Of a DNA stretch of 64,000 bases, positions 1 through 12,947 are shown one piece after another. Under the pieces are notes generated by a model. The model did not search any database and was not told the origin of the DNA. It worked only from the letters and a program-made list of their open reading frames with translations. Numbering within the stretch: position 1 is the first letter of the stretch; the number at the start of each line of letters is the position of its first letter. The DNA lies in contig CAMWVE010000007.1 in assembly GCA_947177685.1 (NCBI GenBank), positions 30,454-94,453 of the forward strand, given 5' to 3'. Source of the DNA: an uncultured Porphyromonadaceae bacterium (GTDB lineage: Bacteria > Bacteroidota > Bacteroidia > Bacteroidales > Muribaculaceae). Both the position numbers and the translations under genes were made by a program.

Positions 1-1305
1 AGCGGTGATGACAATCGAGCAGCATGCGATGATGGTGAACACGATTCTGAGCGAGCCGTGACCGCCGACGTAGTCAGCCATACCCTGTTCGAACGAACCG
101 ATGAAGATTGTCATTTCAGCCACGAAGCCTGACAGACCGGGCAGACCGAGCGATGCCATACCGGCAATCACATAGCATACTGCCAGATAAGGCATGATCT
201 GCATCAGACCGCCCATCTCGCGGACGTCGCGGGTGTGGGTACGTCCGTAAATCATACCGATCAGGGCGAAGAACAGGGCTGTCATCAGACCGTGAGAGAG
301 CATCTGCATGATGGCGCCGGTCATTGCGGTGGTGTTGAGCATGAGGATGGCGAAGAGCACCAATCCGCAGTGTGACACCGATGAGTAGGCGTTGATGTAT
401 TTGAGGTCAGTCTGAACGCAAGCCGAGAAGGCACCGTAGACAACCGAGATGCCGGTGAGGATAAGGAAAATCCAAGCCAGTTCGTTGGCAGCCTGAGGCA
501 TCAGATAGATTGCCACACGGAAGCATCCGTAGCCACCCAGTTTCATGAGTACGCCGGCGTGGAGCATCGACACCGCGGTGGGTGCTGAAGCGTGACCATC
601 GGGGCTCCATGTGTGGAAGGGGAACATGGCGCCGAGAACGCCGAAACCAACGAAAGTCATGGGGAAGAGGAACATCTGCCAGTTGTGGGGGATGCTGCCG
701 TTTTCAGCAATCTCAACGATATTCCATGAGTTCAGACCTGAGTTGTAGTAGATACCGATCAGACCGAGCATCAGGAAGGCAGAGCCACCCATGAGCATCA
801 GAGTCAGTTTCATTGCCGAGTAGTTCTTCTTGCCGCTACCCCAGACGCCGATGAGCAGATACATGGGGATGAGGGCGACTTCATAGAACATGAACATTGC
901 GAACAGGTCAATGCTGATGAAGAAGCCGAACACACCGGTTGAAAGGAGAATCAGCCAGAGGAAGAAGGCTTTGGGCTTCATGATGGTCCAAGAAGCGAAG
1001 GAGCCTGTCAGCAGGATTATCGATGAAAGGATGAGCATGGCGATTGAGATGCCGTCGACACCCACAGCGAGGTTGATGTTCAGCGGTGCGAACCACTGCC
1101 ATGAGTCAGTGTAGAGCATGGCGGCTGTTTCGCCTGCCGCACGGAGCTTCAGATAGTCAACAAGCAGATAGACCGAGAGGGCTGTCAGCGCCAGTGAGCC
1201 GGTGACGGCAACTGCGCGAATCTGCTTTATGTTTTGACTCAGCGCTACCCCTGCAAGCATCACGAGGGGAATGAGCACGAAGTAAATTAATATATTGTCG
1301 AACAT
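1..1305 (-). CDS. nuoM: NADH-quinone oxidoreductase subunit M (partial, 3' end beyond left edge)
   Basis: An antiporter-like membrane subunit of respiratory complex I that takes part in proton pumping. The frame is open from the ATG at 1303-1305 to the left edge (435 codons), so the C-terminus lies outside the window. The protein opens with a hydrophobic helix (MFDNILIYFVLIPLVML) and continues as a string of membrane segments. It follows nuoL by 29 bp on the same strand, the usual L-M order. Identity rests on operon position and the hydrophobic translation; nuoN is expected next, outside the window. Confidence 0.9.
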   Translation of the reverse strand, partial: MFDNILIYFVLIPLVMLAGVALSQNIKQIRAVAVTGSLALTALSVYLLVDYLKLRAAGETAAMLYTDSWQWFAPLNINLAVGVDGISIAMLILSSIILLTGSFASWTIMKPKAFFLWLILLSTGVFGFFISIDLFAMFMFYEVALIPMYLLIGVWGSGKKNYSAMKLTLMLMGGSAFLMLGLIGIYYNSGLNSWNIVEIAENGSIPHNWQMFLFPMTFVGFGVLGAMFPFHTWSPDGHASAPTAVSMLHAGVLMKLGGYGCFRVAIYLMPQAANELAWIFLILTGISVVYGAFSACVQTDLKYINAYSSVSHCGLVLFAILMLNTTAMTGAIMQMLSHGLMTALFFALIGMIYGRTHTRDVREMGGLMQIMPYLAVCYVIAGMASLGLPGLSGFVAEMTIFIGSFEQGMADYVGGHGSLRIVFTIIACCSIVITA

Positions 1306-1334
1306 AATAATCAGTTTATAGCGTTACATCTGGT

Positions 1335-3338
1335 TTAAAGAAGGCATATATAAGTTACTGTTCCCAAAAGGAGCGCACCTATCAGATAGACCCAAACATA
1401 GGTTTGGACATTTCCTGACTGCAGACCCTTGATGGCGCAGGAAGCCTTGTTGGTGATAGCAGCGAATGCGTCCATGGTGCCGTCGATAATGTGGCGGTCG
1501 AACCAAGCGATGGGTTTACAAACAAGCCCGAAGATGATGCGGTGGGTGATGAACATGTAGAGTTCGTCCCAGTAGAAACGGTGGTAGCACCAGTCCCAGA
1601 GGCGGGGCAGAGCGGCTGCCATCTTGTCGGGCAGCGGATTCTCTTTCATGTACATCTTGGCTGCCACGGCAATGGAGATGAGCGCTACGGTAAGCGAGAT
1701 GCCGGCAACGGTCCAGTCCAGATCGAAGGTGTGTTCCTCACCGTTGAAGGTAACGAAGTCGCCGAAGGGGATGAAACCTGCCACGCATGAAACCAAAGCA
1801 AGGAAAATCAGAGGCAGGGTCATGCACCAAGGCTGATCGTGGGGAGCGTGATGCGGGTCATGCACTTTGTGTTCCTTCCACCAGAAGATGAGGAAGTAGA
1901 GGCGGAACATGTAGAATGCGGTGAGGGCAGCCACGGCTGACATCCAGATGTAGACCAAGGTGCTGTATTCGCCGCAGGCAGTCAGGATTTCGTCTTTCGA
2001 GAAGAAACCTGAGAAAGGTATGATACCGGCGATGGCAAGACAGCCGATGAGGAATGTCCAGTGGGTGACGGGCATGTATTTGCGAAGCCCGTGCATGGCT
2101 GTGTAGTTGTTCGAGTGCACGGCATGGATCAGGGCACCTGCGCCGAGGAAGAGCAGAGCCTTGAACATGGCGTGGGTGAACAGGTGGAACATCGATGCCA
2201 TGTAACCAACGCCGTGGTGATATTCCGGACGGCAAACACCCAGTGAAACCATCATGAAGGCAATCTGTGATATGGTTGAGAAGGCAAGCACACGTTTAAT
2301 GTCGACCTGCGCGCAAGCCACCATGGCAGCGTAGAAGGCTGTCAGGGCACCAACGACGGTGACGATTTCAAGAGCGGCTGTTTCCTGCAGATAGAGCGGG
2401 AAGAGGCGTGCCACCAGATAAACACCGGCAACGACCATGGTTGCGGCGTGGATAAGGGCTGAAACCGGGGTGGGACCTTCCATGGCGTCGGGGAGCCAGA
2501 TGTGGAGGGGGAGCATTGCCGATTTACCCATACCGCCCATGAAGATGAGTACCAGCGCCCAAGTCAGCACCGAGCAACCCATGAACATGGGCACGGGGCT
2601 TGCGGTGAACTTGTTGACCAGCACAGCGGCGGCGGTGTCAGTAGAAATCTTGAATGTGTCGGCAAGACCTTCAACGGGAGCCGAGGTGAAGTCCATGAAG
2701 CTGAACACGCCGGTGTAGTATGAGAGGACAAGGATGCCGATGAGGAATCCGAGGTCGGCGAATCGGGTTACGATGAATGCCTTTTTCGATGCTGAAACGG
2801 CTGCGGGGCTTGTGTAGTAGAAGCCGATGAGCAGGTAAGATGAAGCACCCACAAGTTCCCAGAAGATATACATCTGGAAGATGTTGGTTGCCACAACCAG
2901 TCCGAGCATTGAGAATGAGAAAAGGGCGAGGAAAGCGTAGTAGCGCTGGAACCCTTTTTCAAACACGCCGTGGTGGTCGCGCATGTAGGCGTTCGAGTAG
3001 AGGTTCACCATGAACGAGATTGTGGTGATGACCACGAGCATCATGGCTGAAATGGGGTCGAGCAGGAAACCTATGTTGATGTGGAGGTTGCCGTAGAACT
3101 CAAGCCAGACCGGATTGAACACTATGTACTGGAGGCGCTGGGTGCCGTCCTGAAAGTGGGGATCTCCGGAGAAGAAATAAAGATAAGCGGTGTAGTAAGC
3201 CAACGCGGTCACAATGCCCATGGCTGTAGTACCGAGAATACCTGCGAGTTTGTGCGACAGGTATTTCCCCAGCAGTCCCAGAAAGAGGAACATGAACAAG
3301 GGGATGGCGAGAATCAGTATTTGTATAGTGGCATCCAT
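1335..3338 (-). CDS. nuoL: NADH-quinone oxidoreductase subunit L
   Basis: The largest antiporter-like subunit of complex I, in the inner membrane, taking part in proton translocation and carrying the long lateral helix. The protein is 667 residues, within the family range, and is almost entirely transmembrane helices. The conserved core 'HAATMVVAGVYL' and the segments 'FWELVGASSYLLIGFY' and 'MLPLHIWLPDAMEGPTPVSAL' are diagnostic. It lies between nuoK (5 bp upstream) and nuoM (29 bp downstream), so it is co-transcribed. Nothing unusual was seen. Confidence 0.97.
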   Translation of the reverse strand: MDATIQILILAIPLFMFLFLGLLGKYLSHKLAGILGTTAMGIVTALAYYTAYLYFFSGDPHFQDGTQRLQYIVFNPVWLEFYGNLHINIGFLLDPISAMMLVVITTISFMVNLYSNAYMRDHHGVFEKGFQRYYAFLALFSFSMLGLVVATNIFQMYIFWELVGASSYLLIGFYYTSPAAVSASKKAFIVTRFADLGFLIGILVLSYYTGVFSFMDFTSAPVEGLADTFKISTDTAAAVLVNKFTASPVPMFMGCSVLTWALVLIFMGGMGKSAMLPLHIWLPDAMEGPTPVSALIHAATMVVAGVYLVARLFPLYLQETAALEIVTVVGALTAFYAAMVACAQVDIKRVLAFSTISQIAFMMVSLGVCRPEYHHGVGYMASMFHLFTHAMFKALLFLGAGALIHAVHSNNYTAMHGLRKYMPVTHWTFLIGCLAIAGIIPFSGFFSKDEILTACGEYSTLVYIWMSAVAALTAFYMFRLYFLIFWWKEHKVHDPHHAPHDQPWCMTLPLIFLALVSCVAGFIPFGDFVTFNGEEHTFDLDWTVAGISLTVALISIAVAAKMYMKENPLPDKMAAALPRLWDWCYHRFYWDELYMFITHRIIFGLVCKPIAWFDRHIIDGTMDAFAAITNKASCAIKGLQSGNVQTYVWVYLIGALLLGTVTYICLL

Positions 3339-3343
3339 GATAC

Positions 3344-3661
3344 TTAAAATTTCATTTTTGTTATTTCGCGGACGTCGATGTTTTTAGCCGCACGGAAGAT
3401 GTTGACGATGATTGCGATGGCGAGGGCTGTTTCAGCAGCGGCGATTGCAATGGCGAAGAGGGTGAAGAACATGCCCTCCATGCTTCCGGGGAAAAGGAAA
3501 CGGTTGAAAACCACAAAGTTGATGTCAACGGCGTTGAGCATTAATTCAAGAGAAATCAGGATGGCAATCATGTTTTTGCGGGTTATGAAACCGTAGACAC
3601 CGCAGCAGAACATGATAAGCGCCGGAATTAGGTAGCAGAGAATATTCAAGTCCATGATCAA
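3344..3661 (-). CDS. nuoK: NADH-quinone oxidoreductase subunit K
   Basis: A small membrane subunit of complex I (105 residues, three predicted helices), part of the proton channel next to NuoJ. The segment 'ILISLELMLNAVDINFVVF' contains the conserved membrane glutamate of the family. The gene starts directly after the nuoJ stop codon and ends 5 bp before nuoL, indicating translational coupling within the complex I operon. Confidence 0.95.
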   Translation of the reverse strand: MIMDLNILCYLIPALIMFCCGVYGFITRKNMIAILISLELMLNAVDINFVVFNRFLFPGSMEGMFFTLFAIAIAAAETALAIAIIVNIFRAAKNIDVREITKMKF

Positions 3662-4168
3662 TTAGCGTTTACGGGCAATTACGATGCCACCGATTATACA
3701 TGCGAGCAAAAGGACACTGACAGCTTCGAACGGCAGCAGATACTGCTGATAGCCGGTTCCCATGAGGGTTTCACCGATTTTCTGCATGCCGGCTGACTGC
3801 ATGTCAGGGAGCAGGGCGGCGCAGCGAGTGCAGAGGGCGTAACCGCCGACGAGTGCCATGGCAAGCGCAGCCACAAGTCCTGTGAAGCGTTTTTTTGATT
3901 CGAGTTTTTCGCTGTTGTCACCGGGGTTGCTTGTGAGGAGAATAGCGAACACAAAGAGAACCACGATGCCACCTGCATACACCGCTATTTGCACTGCCCC
4001 GAGGAAGGGATAGTCGAGCTGGAAGTACAGCGCGGCAGTTGCAAAGAGGGTGAACAGCAGATAAGTAGCCGCACGGAGTATTTTGCGGGCGGTTACAGCG
4101 AGTACCGAGAAGATGACAATCGACAGGGCGATTATCACATACATGATGATACTTCCTACTGAGTCCAT
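3662..4168 (-). CDS. nuoJ: NADH-quinone oxidoreductase subunit J
   Basis: A membrane subunit of complex I with 168 residues and about five helices. The segment 'LGAVQIAVYAGGIVVLFVFAILL' matches the pi-bulge helix region typical of NuoJ. It follows nuoI after a 93-bp gap in which I see no gene, and abuts nuoK. Length and order are those of other Bacteroidales nuo operons. Confidence 0.95.
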   Translation of the reverse strand: MDSVGSIIMYVIIALSIVIFSVLAVTARKILRAATYLLFTLFATAALYFQLDYPFLGAVQIAVYAGGIVVLFVFAILLTSNPGDNSEKLESKKRFTGLVAALAMALVGGYALCTRCAALLPDMQSAGMQKIGETLMGTGYQQYLLPFEAVSVLLLACIIGGIVIARKR

Positions 4169-4261
4169 ATTGATTGACTGGTTTTATGTTTTTTAGCGAC
4201 CCTGCTCTTTGTTGCGGAGCGGCAGGTCATTGTTATTGTTATTTCTGGTTTTGTCTCCTTT

Positions 4262-4921
4262 TCATTCTGCCTTGGGGGCGTCGGTGGCAGGAGTTTCAGG
4301 TTTAGAATCGGTCTGCGGAACCGAAGTTGTAGCCGGGGCATCAGCCTGAGCTGCTGCAGCTGCGGCTGCTGCTTTTTTGGCAGCGGCTGCTTTCTTGGCA
4401 GCTTCGATTTTGGCGAGACGAGCGGCTTCGGCTGCTGCTTTTTCCTCCGGAGTGGGTTCGGGATCGGGCACTTCGGGCAGATAGTTGAGCTGTTTGACGA
4501 GTTTTGAGCGGGTGAACACAGCCTGTTCGAAGTTGTTCGAGAATTCGAGTGCGTTGGTCGGACAAGTGGTCACACACAACTGACAGAATGTGCAGCTGCC
4601 CAGATCATAGATGTAGCGGTCAAGTTTCTTTTTCTTCTTGCCGTCAGGGGTCTCGACCATTTTAGTCTCCACGGTGATTGTGCCGTTGGGACAGTTGCGT
4701 TCACAGGTGCCGCAAGCGATGCACTTGTGTCGTCCTTCGGCATCATACTTCAGGACGAGGATTGCGCGAAATCTGTCAGGATAGACATGAGTATCGCGGT
4801 TTTCAGGATATTTTTCCGTGATTTTAGGAGTGACGAATTCCTTTCCGGTCACCGTCATACCTTTGATGAGGGAGGAGATTCCGTATCCTAATGATGAAAA
4901 ATAATCTTTTACACTACCCAT
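4262..4921 (-). CDS. nuoI: NADH-quinone oxidoreductase subunit I with Ala/Lys-rich C-terminal tail
   Basis: The iron-sulfur subunit that passes electrons toward quinone in the peripheral arm of complex I. Two 4Fe-4S motifs are visible: C67-C70-C73 with C77, and C110-C113-C116 with C120. The ferredoxin-like core ends near residue 150. A low-complexity tail follows (about 152-219): acidic/proline-rich, then an Ala/Lys/Glu helix-like stretch, then a Pro/Thr/Asp end. Such tails are not part of the NuoI core and the function is unknown. It is the first nuo gene after the inserted atp block, 32 bp from atpG, with no promoter or terminator evident between them. Confidence 0.95.
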   Translation of the reverse strand: MGSVKDYFSSLGYGISSLIKGMTVTGKEFVTPKITEKYPENRDTHVYPDRFRAILVLKYDAEGRHKCIACGTCERNCPNGTITVETKMVETPDGKKKKKLDRYIYDLGSCTFCQLCVTTCPTNALEFSNNFEQAVFTRSKLVKQLNYLPEVPDPEPTPEEKAAAEAARLAKIEAAKKAAAAKKAAAAAAAAQADAPATTSVPQTDSKPETPATDAPKAE

Positions 4922-4953
4922 AAATGAATATGATAAATTGGTTGTTAATTCTG

Positions 4954-5838
4954 TTATCTGATTTGTCCGCCGAGGATGTCGAGGAGTTCGGTGGTGATAC
5001 CCTGCTGACGGAGTTTGTTGTATTCGAGTTGAAGTTCATCACGCAGTTTCTTGGCGTTGTCGTTGGCGCTCTGCATTGCCATCACTCGCGCTGCCTGTTC
5101 GGCTGCACGGTTCTCTACGAACACTTCCTGAAGTGTGGAGAGGAGGAACAGCGGCAGGACCGCGTTGAAGATGGCTGCGGCGTCAGGCTCGAAGATGTAG
5201 GGGCGCCCGGATGCGGCGCTCTGACCTTCGGCAACGATGTTTTCCTGTCGGATTGGCAGTAGCTGCTCTGTCACGGGACGCTGACGCGAAATGCTGATGA
5301 AGTTCATGTAGTGAAGGTCCACGGCATCGGTCTGTCCGCTAAGGAAGCGTCCGGTCAGTGTGTCGAGCAGCTGCCTGACGGCATCGGCGCCTGATTTGGA
5401 GTCGACTCCGGGAATCTGTTCCACGGTCACTCCGTCAGCCTGCAGTTTGCCCACTGCCTTTGACATTTTCTTGCCCACGGGGATGATGGTGACCTTGACA
5501 TGGTCGCCGTAGGTGGCACGATAATAATCCAGACGCGCCAGCAGGAGCTTGAACAGATTGAGGTTGAAGGCACCGCACAGACCGTCGTCGGAACCCCACG
5601 CCACCAGCGTCACGTTGCTGACTTCGCGCTCTGTGGTAAGGGGCGATGTCATGGGGGCGTCGGCTGACAGTAGACTCGCAATGATTGACTGCACCTGATT
5701 TCTGTAAGGGAGCAGCTGCTTGAGCTCAAGCTCGGCTTTGTGCATTTTTGCAGATGAAATCATCTTCATCGCACCGGTGATTTTCTCTGATGATGCGACG
5801 GAGCCGATTCTGCCTTTAAGTTCGCGGAGTGTTGCCAT
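4954..5838 (-). CDS. atpG: F1Fo ATP synthase gamma subunit
   Basis: The central rotor stalk of F1, turning inside the alpha3-beta3 ring. The 294-residue protein starts 'MATLRELKGRIGSVASSEKITGAMKMISSAKM', the conserved N-terminal helix, and ends with the conserved C-terminal coiled-coil helix ('RAAEQAARVMAMQSANDNAKKL'). It follows atpA by 18 bp and is the last atp gene before nuoI resumes the complex I set. Confidence 0.97.
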   Translation of the reverse strand: MATLRELKGRIGSVASSEKITGAMKMISSAKMHKAELELKQLLPYRNQVQSIIASLLSADAPMTSPLTTEREVSNVTLVAWGSDDGLCGAFNLNLFKLLLARLDYYRATYGDHVKVTIIPVGKKMSKAVGKLQADGVTVEQIPGVDSKSGADAVRQLLDTLTGRFLSGQTDAVDLHYMNFISISRQRPVTEQLLPIRQENIVAEGQSAASGRPYIFEPDAAAIFNAVLPLFLLSTLQEVFVENRAAEQAARVMAMQSANDNAKKLRDELQLEYNKLRQQGITTELLDILGGQIR

Positions 5839-5856
5839 TCTACCTTAATATATTAG

Positions 5857-7431
5857 TTATTGGAATCGGGCTGCTACTTCTTTTGCCACTTCGGTGAGTT
5901 TCTCTGACACGGCATCGTCGAGTTTGCCGGTGTGGAGCACGTCGAGCACCTCTTTCTGATATTTTGCGCGGAGAATCTGGAGCAGTGATTTCTCGAACTC
6001 CGACACTTTTTCGAGGGGCACGTTCTGGAGCAGTCCGTTCACGCCGCAGAAGATGATTGCGATTTCCTCTTCCACCGGCATGGGATGATACTGGGGCTGG
6101 ATGAGCAGGCGTTCGTTCTTGCGACCGCGGTCGATGACGCGGGCGGTCACGGGGTCGATGTCACCGCCGAATTTGGTGAATGACTCCAGTTCGCGGAACT
6201 GCGCTTGGTCGATTTTCAGCGTGCCGGCTACTTTCTTCATAGCCTTGATCTGAGCGTTACCGCCCACACGCGACACTGAGATACCTACGTTGATTGCCGG
6301 ACGGATGCCTCGGTTGAACAGCGCTGACTCAAGGTAGATCTGACCGTCGGTGATTGAGATTACGTTGGTGGGGATGTAGGCTGACACGTCGCCTGCCTGA
6401 GTTTCGATGATGGGGAGGGCTGTCAGCGAGCCGCCGCCTTTGACGATGGGCTTGAGCGGTTCGGGCAGGTCGTTCATCATCGATGCCACCTTCTGGCTGT
6501 CGATGATTTTTGCAGCACGCTCCAGCAGACGTGAGTGGAGATAGAAGATGTCGCCGGGATAAGCCTCACGACCCGAGGGGCGTTTCAGAATCAGCGACAC
6601 TTCGCGATAAGCCACCGCCTGTTTTGAAAGGTCATCGTAAACGATGAGCGCGTGGCGACCGGTGTCGCGGATAAATTCGCCGATTGCCACACCGGCGAAG
6701 GGTGCCCAGTAGCGCATGGCTGCTGAATCAGATGCGTTGGCGGCAACGACCACGGTGTAGTCCATTGCGCCGTATTTGCGCAGGGTCTCGACGGTGGCTG
6801 CCACTGATGAGCCTTTCTGACCGATCGCCACATAGATGCAGTAGACGGGGTCACCGTTTTCGAAGTTCTTGCGCTGGTTGATGATGGTGTCGATAGCGAT
6901 TGCGGTCTTACCGATCTGACGGTCGCCGATGATAAGCTCGCGCTGTCCGCGACCTATGGGGACCATGGAGTCGACAGCCTTGATACCGGTCTGGAGCGGC
7001 TGGGTCACCGGCTGACGGAAGATTACGCCGGGAGCCTTGCGCTCGAGGGGGAGGTTGATCAGGTCACCTGAGATGGGACCTTTGCCGTCGATGGGCTGAC
7101 CCAGAATGTTAATGACACGACCGAAAAGACCTTCACCCACAGGGATAGAAGCGATACGTCCGGTTCGTTTGACGGACATGTTTTCGGTGACTTTGTTGAC
7201 GCTGTTGAGGAGCACGACTCCGACGTTGCTTTCTTCAAGGTTGAGAGCCACGCCCACCACGCCGTTTTCGAACTCCACGAGTTCGTTTGCCTGAACGTTG
7301 TCAAGCCCGTAGACGTGAGCCACTCCATCGCCTACTTCCAGAACTGTTCCGGTTTCCTCGAATGATACTTTCGAGTTGACGTTCTGCAGTTGGCTTTTTA
7401 ATACTTCTGATATCTCGCTGGGGTTAATCAT
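5857..7431 (-). CDS. atpA: F1Fo ATP synthase alpha subunit
   Basis: A catalytic-ring subunit of F1 that binds nucleotide at non-catalytic sites. It has 524 residues, the normal length. The Walker A motif GDRQIGKT lies at about residues 169-176, and the family signature around '[14 protein letters not shown]' is present. atpH ends 2 bp upstream and atpG starts 18 bp downstream, consistent with tight operon coupling. Confidence 0.98.
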   Translation of the reverse strand: MINPSEISEVLKSQLQNVNSKVSFEETGTVLEVGDGVAHVYGLDNVQANELVEFENGVVGVALNLEESNVGVVLLNSVNKVTENMSVKRTGRIASIPVGEGLFGRVINILGQPIDGKGPISGDLINLPLERKAPGVIFRQPVTQPLQTGIKAVDSMVPIGRGQRELIIGDRQIGKTAIAIDTIINQRKNFENGDPVYCIYVAIGQKGSSVAATVETLRKYGAMDYTVVVAANASDSAAMRYWAPFAGVAIGEFIRDTGRHALIVYDDLSKQAVAYREVSLILKRPSGREAYPGDIFYLHSRLLERAAKIIDSQKVASMMNDLPEPLKPIVKGGGSLTALPIIETQAGDVSAYIPTNVISITDGQIYLESALFNRGIRPAINVGISVSRVGGNAQIKAMKKVAGTLKIDQAQFRELESFTKFGGDIDPVTARVIDRGRKNERLLIQPQYHPMPVEEEIAIIFCGVNGLLQNVPLEKVSEFEKSLLQILRAKYQKEVLDVLHTGKLDDAVSEKLTEVAKEVAARFQ

Positions 7432-7433
7432 TT

Positions 7434-7979
7434 TTAGGAGTTGATAAGTTTGAGACGCAATTGTTTCAGTTCGTTTTTGATTGAGGCATCGAGACGCTCA
7501 TTGTTGATGGCTACGGTGAATCCGCCGATCAGCGCCGGGTCAGTGTCAGCCGAGAATTCGGTTGTGGAGCCGGCGGGCAGATGGTCTGCCACGATTTTGT
7601 GCAGGCGCTGCAGCTCGGCGTCGTCCAGAGGCTTAGCCGAGGTCACTTTCACCACAAAGATATTGTTTTCTTTCCGATAGATTTCCGCATAAGCCAAGGC
7701 AATGTCACGGATAAGGTCAATACGCTTGTTTTGAATGAGCATTTTGAGGAAGTCGGCGAACAGGGCGTTGTCCGGCGTGCCGGCTGCAGTCATGATCAGG
7801 CTGACTTTTTCCTCAGCCGCAACAAAGGGGTTGGCTATGGTTTGGTTCAGCGCGGGCTGAGTGGCGAAACTCAGGGCGAGCTGTTTCACTATGCCATAAA
7901 TCTCCGGGGCGCACTGTTTCTGCTGCGCCACCTTAAAGAGTGCCTTTGCGTAACGGCTTGGTATGAGACCTTCGTTCAT
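7434..7979 (-). CDS. atpH: F1Fo ATP synthase delta subunit
   Basis: A peripheral-stalk subunit that joins the b subunits to the top of F1 (OSCP homologue). The 181-residue protein has the expected '[11 protein letters not shown]' start and a C-terminal part with '[29 protein letters not shown]', typical of the family. It lies between atpF (8 bp) and atpA (2 bp). Confidence 0.95.
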   Translation of the reverse strand: MNEGLIPSRYAKALFKVAQQKQCAPEIYGIVKQLALSFATQPALNQTIANPFVAAEEKVSLIMTAAGTPDNALFADFLKMLIQNKRIDLIRDIALAYAEIYRKENNIFVVKVTSAKPLDDAELQRLHKIVADHLPAGSTTEFSADTDPALIGGFTVAINNERLDASIKNELKQLRLKLINS

Positions 7980-7987
7980 TGCGTTTC

Positions 7988-8485
7988 TTAGTTTTGGTTC
8001 TCTATTTCGTCAAGGAGGTTGTTGACAAGGCGTGTTTGCGCTTTGCGGTCGTCCATTTCGCCGCGGAGCACTTTTTCAGCTATCTGAATTGCAAATTCGC
8101 TGACTTCGTCACGAATCTGCTGGCGAGCGTCCTTGCGGGCCTGCTGGATGGCGAGTTTCGCTGCGTCGAGCTCTTTCTGACCTTCTTTGCGTGCTTCGCT
8201 GCGCGCCTGCTCCACAATCTGCGATTTGAGGGCTTCGGCATCGCGGAGAATGTCGCCTTCCTTCACGCGTGCATCGGCAATGATGCGGTCAGCCTGCTGC
8301 TGTGCGTTGTCGAGCGATTCCTTGGCGTTCTGAGCGTACTCCACACCCTTATCAATCAGTTCGGCACGTTCGTCGACGGTTTTGAGTATGACGGGCCATG
8401 CAAACTTCCAGAGAATCAGGAATAGCAGGGCGAACGATATGAACATCCAGAAAACCAGACCGAATCCGGGGGTAAATAGTTCCAT
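7988..8485 (-). CDS. atpF: F1Fo ATP synthase b subunit
   Basis: The peripheral stator stalk, anchored by one N-terminal membrane helix (about residues 8-30) and followed by a long charged, Ala/Glu/Lys/Arg-rich helix to residue 165. That architecture and length are standard for a homodimeric b subunit; no second b' gene is seen. It is separated from atpE by 86 bp, which hold a strong hairpin (see 8526-8553). Confidence 0.95.
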   Translation of the reverse strand: MELFTPGFGLVFWMFISFALLFLILWKFAWPVILKTVDERAELIDKGVEYAQNAKESLDNAQQQADRIIADARVKEGDILRDAEALKSQIVEQARSEARKEGQKELDAAKLAIQQARKDARQQIRDEVSEFAIQIAEKVLRGEMDDRKAQTRLVNNLLDEIENQN

Positions 8486-8525
8486 GATAAGAGTGTTTGA
8501 AAGTTAAATGTTAAGTTTTCCGGGA

Positions 8526-8553
8526 CGGGGACATGCCGCCTTGGCTGTCCCCG
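8526..8553 (-). other. Intercistronic hairpin between atpE and atpF
   Basis: An 8-bp perfect G/C-rich stem (CGGGGACA paired with TGTCCCCG) around a 12-base loop sits in the 86-bp gap between atpE and atpF, by far the widest gap inside the atp block. No T-run follows on the transcribed strand, so it does not look like a Rho-independent terminator. A role in protecting or processing the upstream atpE message is inference. Confidence 0.6.
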
Positions 8554-8571
8554 GAGCCGGTTTGGGGCTTT

Positions 8572-9998
<1,427 letters not shown>

Positions 9999-10005
9999 TG
10001 CGTTG

Positions 10006-10242
10006 TCAATAAGTGCAGACTGACACCAGATTGTTATCCACGTCGACTATTCCGCCGTTGATCTGTGCGGACTGTTCGGCGCCGTCAGCAGGCATATATG
10101 TTATGGTGCCGGCGGTGAGAATGGAAATTAGCGAGGCATGGTTGCGGAGGACGGTGAAACTGCCCATGACTCCGGGAAGGGTCACGGATGTCACTTCGCC
10201 CTGATAGACTATTGCCTGCGCGGATATTATTTTCAGTGTCAT
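10006..10242 (-). CDS. atpC: F1Fo ATP synthase epsilon subunit, short form
   Basis: The small F1 rotor subunit. Only 78 residues are encoded, corresponding to the N-terminal beta-sandwich ('LPGVMGSFTVLRNHASLISIL'). The C-terminal helical hairpin that inhibits ATP hydrolysis in E. coli is absent, as is usual in Bacteroidetes. It lies 38 bp downstream of atpD and 7 bp upstream of atpB, the Bacteroidales order D-C-B-E-F-H-A-G. Confidence 0.93.
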   Translation of the reverse strand: MTLKIISAQAIVYQGEVTSVTLPGVMGSFTVLRNHASLISILTAGTITYMPADGAEQSAQINGGIVDVDNNLVSVCTY

Positions 10243-10280
10243 GATCTTGTTCTCTTATAATGGTTTGCTGAACCGGTGGA

Positions 10281-11819
<1,539 letters not shown>

Positions 11820-11823
11820 CTAA

Positions 11824-12900
11824 TTAGAAATGGAGGTTGTAAACCACTACAAGCACCATCAGCACAAGGTTGAACAGGTTGATGGGGAGCAGATATTTCC
11901 ACTCGAGCTTGAGCAGCTGGTCGATTCGCAGACGGGGGAAGGTCCACTTGAACCAGATGATGATAGCCGAAATGGCGATAGCCTTGCCTATGAACCAGAT
12001 GGGCGAAGGAATGTAGTTCATGATGTCGTTGAAGCCTTCCCAGCCGGGGATGTGCAGGGGCATCCAGCCGCCGAAGAACATCAGCGCAGCCACGCCTGAC
12101 ACAATAAAGAGGTTCAGGTATTCAGCCAGATAGAAGAAGCCGAAGTGGATACCGGAATACTCGGTGTGGTAACCGGCTGTCAGCTCGCTCTCTGCCTCAG
12201 GAAGGTCAAACGGTCCGCGGTTGGTTTCGGCAGTACCTGCGATCAGATAGATGATGAAAGCTATGATGGCAGGGATGTGACCGGTGAAGATGAACCATCC
12301 GTCAGCCTGTGCCTCCACGATGCCGGGGATTGACATTGTGCCGGCGAGGCAGACCATTGTCATGATCGACAGACCCACTGACAGCTCGTAGCTGACCATC
12401 TGTGCGCCTGAACGCATCGCACCGATGAGGGTGTATTTGTTGTTACTTGACCAACCGGCAAGCAGGATACCCAGCACGCCGATCGATGAAACGGCGATGA
12501 GGAAGAAGATGCCTATGTTGAAGTTGATGATCTGCAGTCCGCGACCCCACGGGAGGCAGGCGAACGAGAGCACCGAGGCTATGATCACCAGATAGGGAGC
12601 CAGAGCGAAAAGGAAGCGGTCAGTGTGTTTCAGTTCTATAAGCTCTTTGATGAGCATCTTGAACATGTCGGCGAAAACCTGACACAGACCCATGGGACCC
12701 ACACGGTTGGGACCGAGGCGGCACTGGATGAATGCACAGAGCTTGCGTTCGTAATAGATGTAGAACAGTGCGAGCAACGAATAAGCGAGCAGCAAGCCCA
12801 CGCCTATGAGGACACACTCAGCCGTGGTTGTCAGCCATCCCGGCATGAAACTTGCCAAGAGGTTGTGAATCCATTCGGTAACTATCGAGAAGTTAAACAT
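11824..12900 (-). CDS. nuoH: NADH-quinone oxidoreductase subunit H
   Basis: The membrane subunit of complex I that forms much of the quinone chamber. The 358-residue multi-helix protein has '[23 protein letters not shown]', '[24 protein letters not shown]' and '[23 protein letters not shown]', all strong NuoH signatures. It follows nuoCD by 47 bp and is directly followed by atpD, not nuoI, which is the odd point of this locus. Confidence 0.98.
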   Translation of the reverse strand: MFNFSIVTEWIHNLLASFMPGWLTTTAECVLIGVGLLLAYSLLALFYIYYERKLCAFIQCRLGPNRVGPMGLCQVFADMFKMLIKELIELKHTDRFLFALAPYLVIIASVLSFACLPWGRGLQIINFNIGIFFLIAVSSIGVLGILLAGWSSNNKYTLIGAMRSGAQMVSYELSVGLSIMTMVCLAGTMSIPGIVEAQADGWFIFTGHIPAIIAFIIYLIAGTAETNRGPFDLPEAESELTAGYHTEYSGIHFGFFYLAEYLNLFIVSGVAALMFFGGWMPLHIPGWEGFNDIMNYIPSPIWFIGKAIAISAIIIWFKWTFPRLRIDQLLKLEWKYLLPINLFNLVLMVLVVVYNLHF

Positions 12901-12947
12901 TGCGTTGGATGTTATTTTTGATTCTTAAAATTCTTTTATTGAAACGT

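Noticed and set aside
1491..1836. Plus-strand frames opposite nuoL, and many like them opposite nuo, atp and efflux genes
   Set aside because: They are antisense shadows of strongly conserved genes and share no family features or start signals.
8526..8553. Terminator inside the atp block
   Set aside because: The stem lacks a following T-run, and the genes downstream are essential parts of the same complex.
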